Below, piece by piece: positions 6,349-7,051 of a stretch of 7,051 nucleotides of DNA. The stretch's first letter is position 1. Each line of letters begins with the position of its first letter. The notes below the pieces were generated by a model that had not been told where the DNA came from, did no database searches, and worked only from the letters and a program-made list of their open reading frames with translations. A program made the position numbers and the translations under genes. Source of the DNA: Gammaproteobacteria bacterium (lineage in GTDB: Bacteria; Pseudomonadota; Gammaproteobacteria; SZUA-229); contig DAOWFN010000196.1 in assembly GCA_030637945.1 (NCBI GenBank), positions 1 through 7,051 on the forward strand. The letters are read 5' to 3'.

Positions 6349-7051
6349 ATGCGAATACTTTATTGTAATTACGAATACCCGCCACTGGGCGGCGGCGGCG
6401 GCGTGATAAATAAACAGATAGCCGAAGAACTTGCGAAGCGCCATACCGTCGATGTGCTGACATCACAAGGCATGGATATGCCGGCAGAGGTGGTCGAAAA
6501 TGGTGTTACGGTATACCGGGTACCGGTTTTCTTTCGAAGCCGACAGGCGGCAGCCAACCTGCCATCGATGCTGGCTTATCTGCCTAGCGGTTACGCGAAG
6601 GGCAAGAAGCTCATACGAGAGCATACATATGATGTAATCAATACGCATTTTGTTGTGCCTACGGGGCCACTGGGCAATTGGCTGTCGAAAAAAGCGGGCA
6701 TTCCCAATGTGCTGTCTGTCCACGGTGGTGATCTTTATGATCCCAGTAAATGGATGTCACCGCACCGCCATTCTATTTTGCGCACCAGTGTAAGGAAATT
6801 ACTGAGAAAGGCAGATGCTGTGGTCGGACAATCCAGCAATACGATCGGCAATGTCCATAACTTTTATGATCCTGAAATAGTTTGCGAAAATATACCATTG
6901 GGTATTGTTAGGCCTGACGAGATTGCGGCTGCGCCACGTAGTCGTTATGGTTTATCTGACGATGATATGGTGCTGGTAACCGTCGGTCGTCTGGTAGCCA
7001 GAAAAGCATTGGATCAACTAATAACAATTGTTAAACAATTAAATAATGCAA
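6349..7051 (+). CDS. GT4-type (GT-B fold) glycosyltransferase, 3' end missing
   Basis: The frame runs open to the right edge, giving 234 codons of a family usually about 360-400 residues long. The N-terminal domain starts with the strand MRILYCNYEYPP and a five-glycine loop at 14-18, the glycine-rich donor/acceptor loop common in this family. HGGD at 125-128 and the strand ADAVVGQSS follow. The second Rossmann domain begins near 205, with VTVGRLVARKALDQLI from about 210; Arg214 and Lys219 match the residues that hold the donor diphosphate in GT-B enzymes. Such enzymes move a sugar from a nucleotide donor to a lipid-linked or growing glycan at the cytoplasmic membrane face. The ATG at 6349 is preceded by AGGA (6341-6344) with a short 4-nt spacing. 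It is transcribed away from the methyltransferase. Neighbouring epimerase and methyltransferase genes suggest a surface polysaccharide locus continuing to the right. Confidence 0.88.
   Translation, partial: MRILYCNYEYPPLGGGGGVINKQIAEELAKRHTVDVLTSQGMDMPAEVVENGVTVYRVPVFFRSRQAAANLPSMLAYLPSGYAKGKKLIREHTYDVINTHFVVPTGPLGNWLSKKAGIPNVLSVHGGDLYDPSKWMSPHRHSILRTSVRKLLRKADAVVGQSSNTIGNVHNFYDPEIVCENIPLGIVRPDEIAAAPRSRYGLSDDDMVLVTVGRLVARKALDQLITIVKQLNNA

Noticed and set aside
6369..6723. Minus-strand reading frames opposite the glycosyltransferase start
   Set aside because: They overlap a gene with clear GT4 motifs and have no recognisable domain or ribosome binding site.

Overview
The window looks like chromosomal DNA of a free-living, probably marine or aquatic, gammaproteobacterium of moderate GC content. 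This placement rests on protein style (a dockerin-like tail of the kind seen in marine gammaproteobacteria, and a GlpD-like flavoprotein beside glycan genes), not on any marker gene. It holds five real protein genes. Two are cut by the window edges. There are no rRNA or tRNA genes, CRISPR array, transposase or phage genes.

Layout. (1) Bases 1-2519, plus strand: the 3' part of a large secreted modular protein. Its order is LamG-like lectin fold, PKD-like domain, Ig-like domain, serine beta-lactamase/esterase-fold hydrolase, cadherin-like domain, dockerin-like Ca-binding tail. (2) 2520-2658: a short spacer with no convincing terminator or promoter. (3) 2659-4332 and 4366-5355, plus strand: a GlpD-type FAD-dependent glycerol-3-phosphate dehydrogenase homologue and an extended-SDR NAD-dependent epimerase/dehydratase, 33 bp apart and probably co-transcribed. 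(4) 5360-6088, minus strand: a class I SAM-dependent methyltransferase whose stop codon lies 4 bp from the epimerase stop. (5) 6089-6348: a 260-bp AT-rich divergent regulatory region with candidate promoters facing both ways, a doubtful 60-70 codon ORF, and a direct repeat at each end that carries the start-site region of each flanking gene. (6) 6349 to the right edge, plus strand: the N-terminal 234 codons of a GT-B glycosyltransferase of the GT4 type.

How the genes fit together. The dehydrogenase, sugar-nucleotide-type epimerase, methyltransferase and glycosyltransferase read like the edge of a cell-surface polysaccharide or glycolipid locus: one enzyme to modify a nucleotide sugar, one to transfer it, one to methylate, and a flavoprotein possibly acting on a glycerol-phosphate-like group. 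This is inference from gene families and proximity. The modular hydrolase is probably a separate unit exported to the cell surface or medium. I see no clear evidence of a wholly new system. The best leads are the hydrolase architecture, the variant flavin-binding motif of the GlpD homologue in this context, and the repeat-bounded divergent region.
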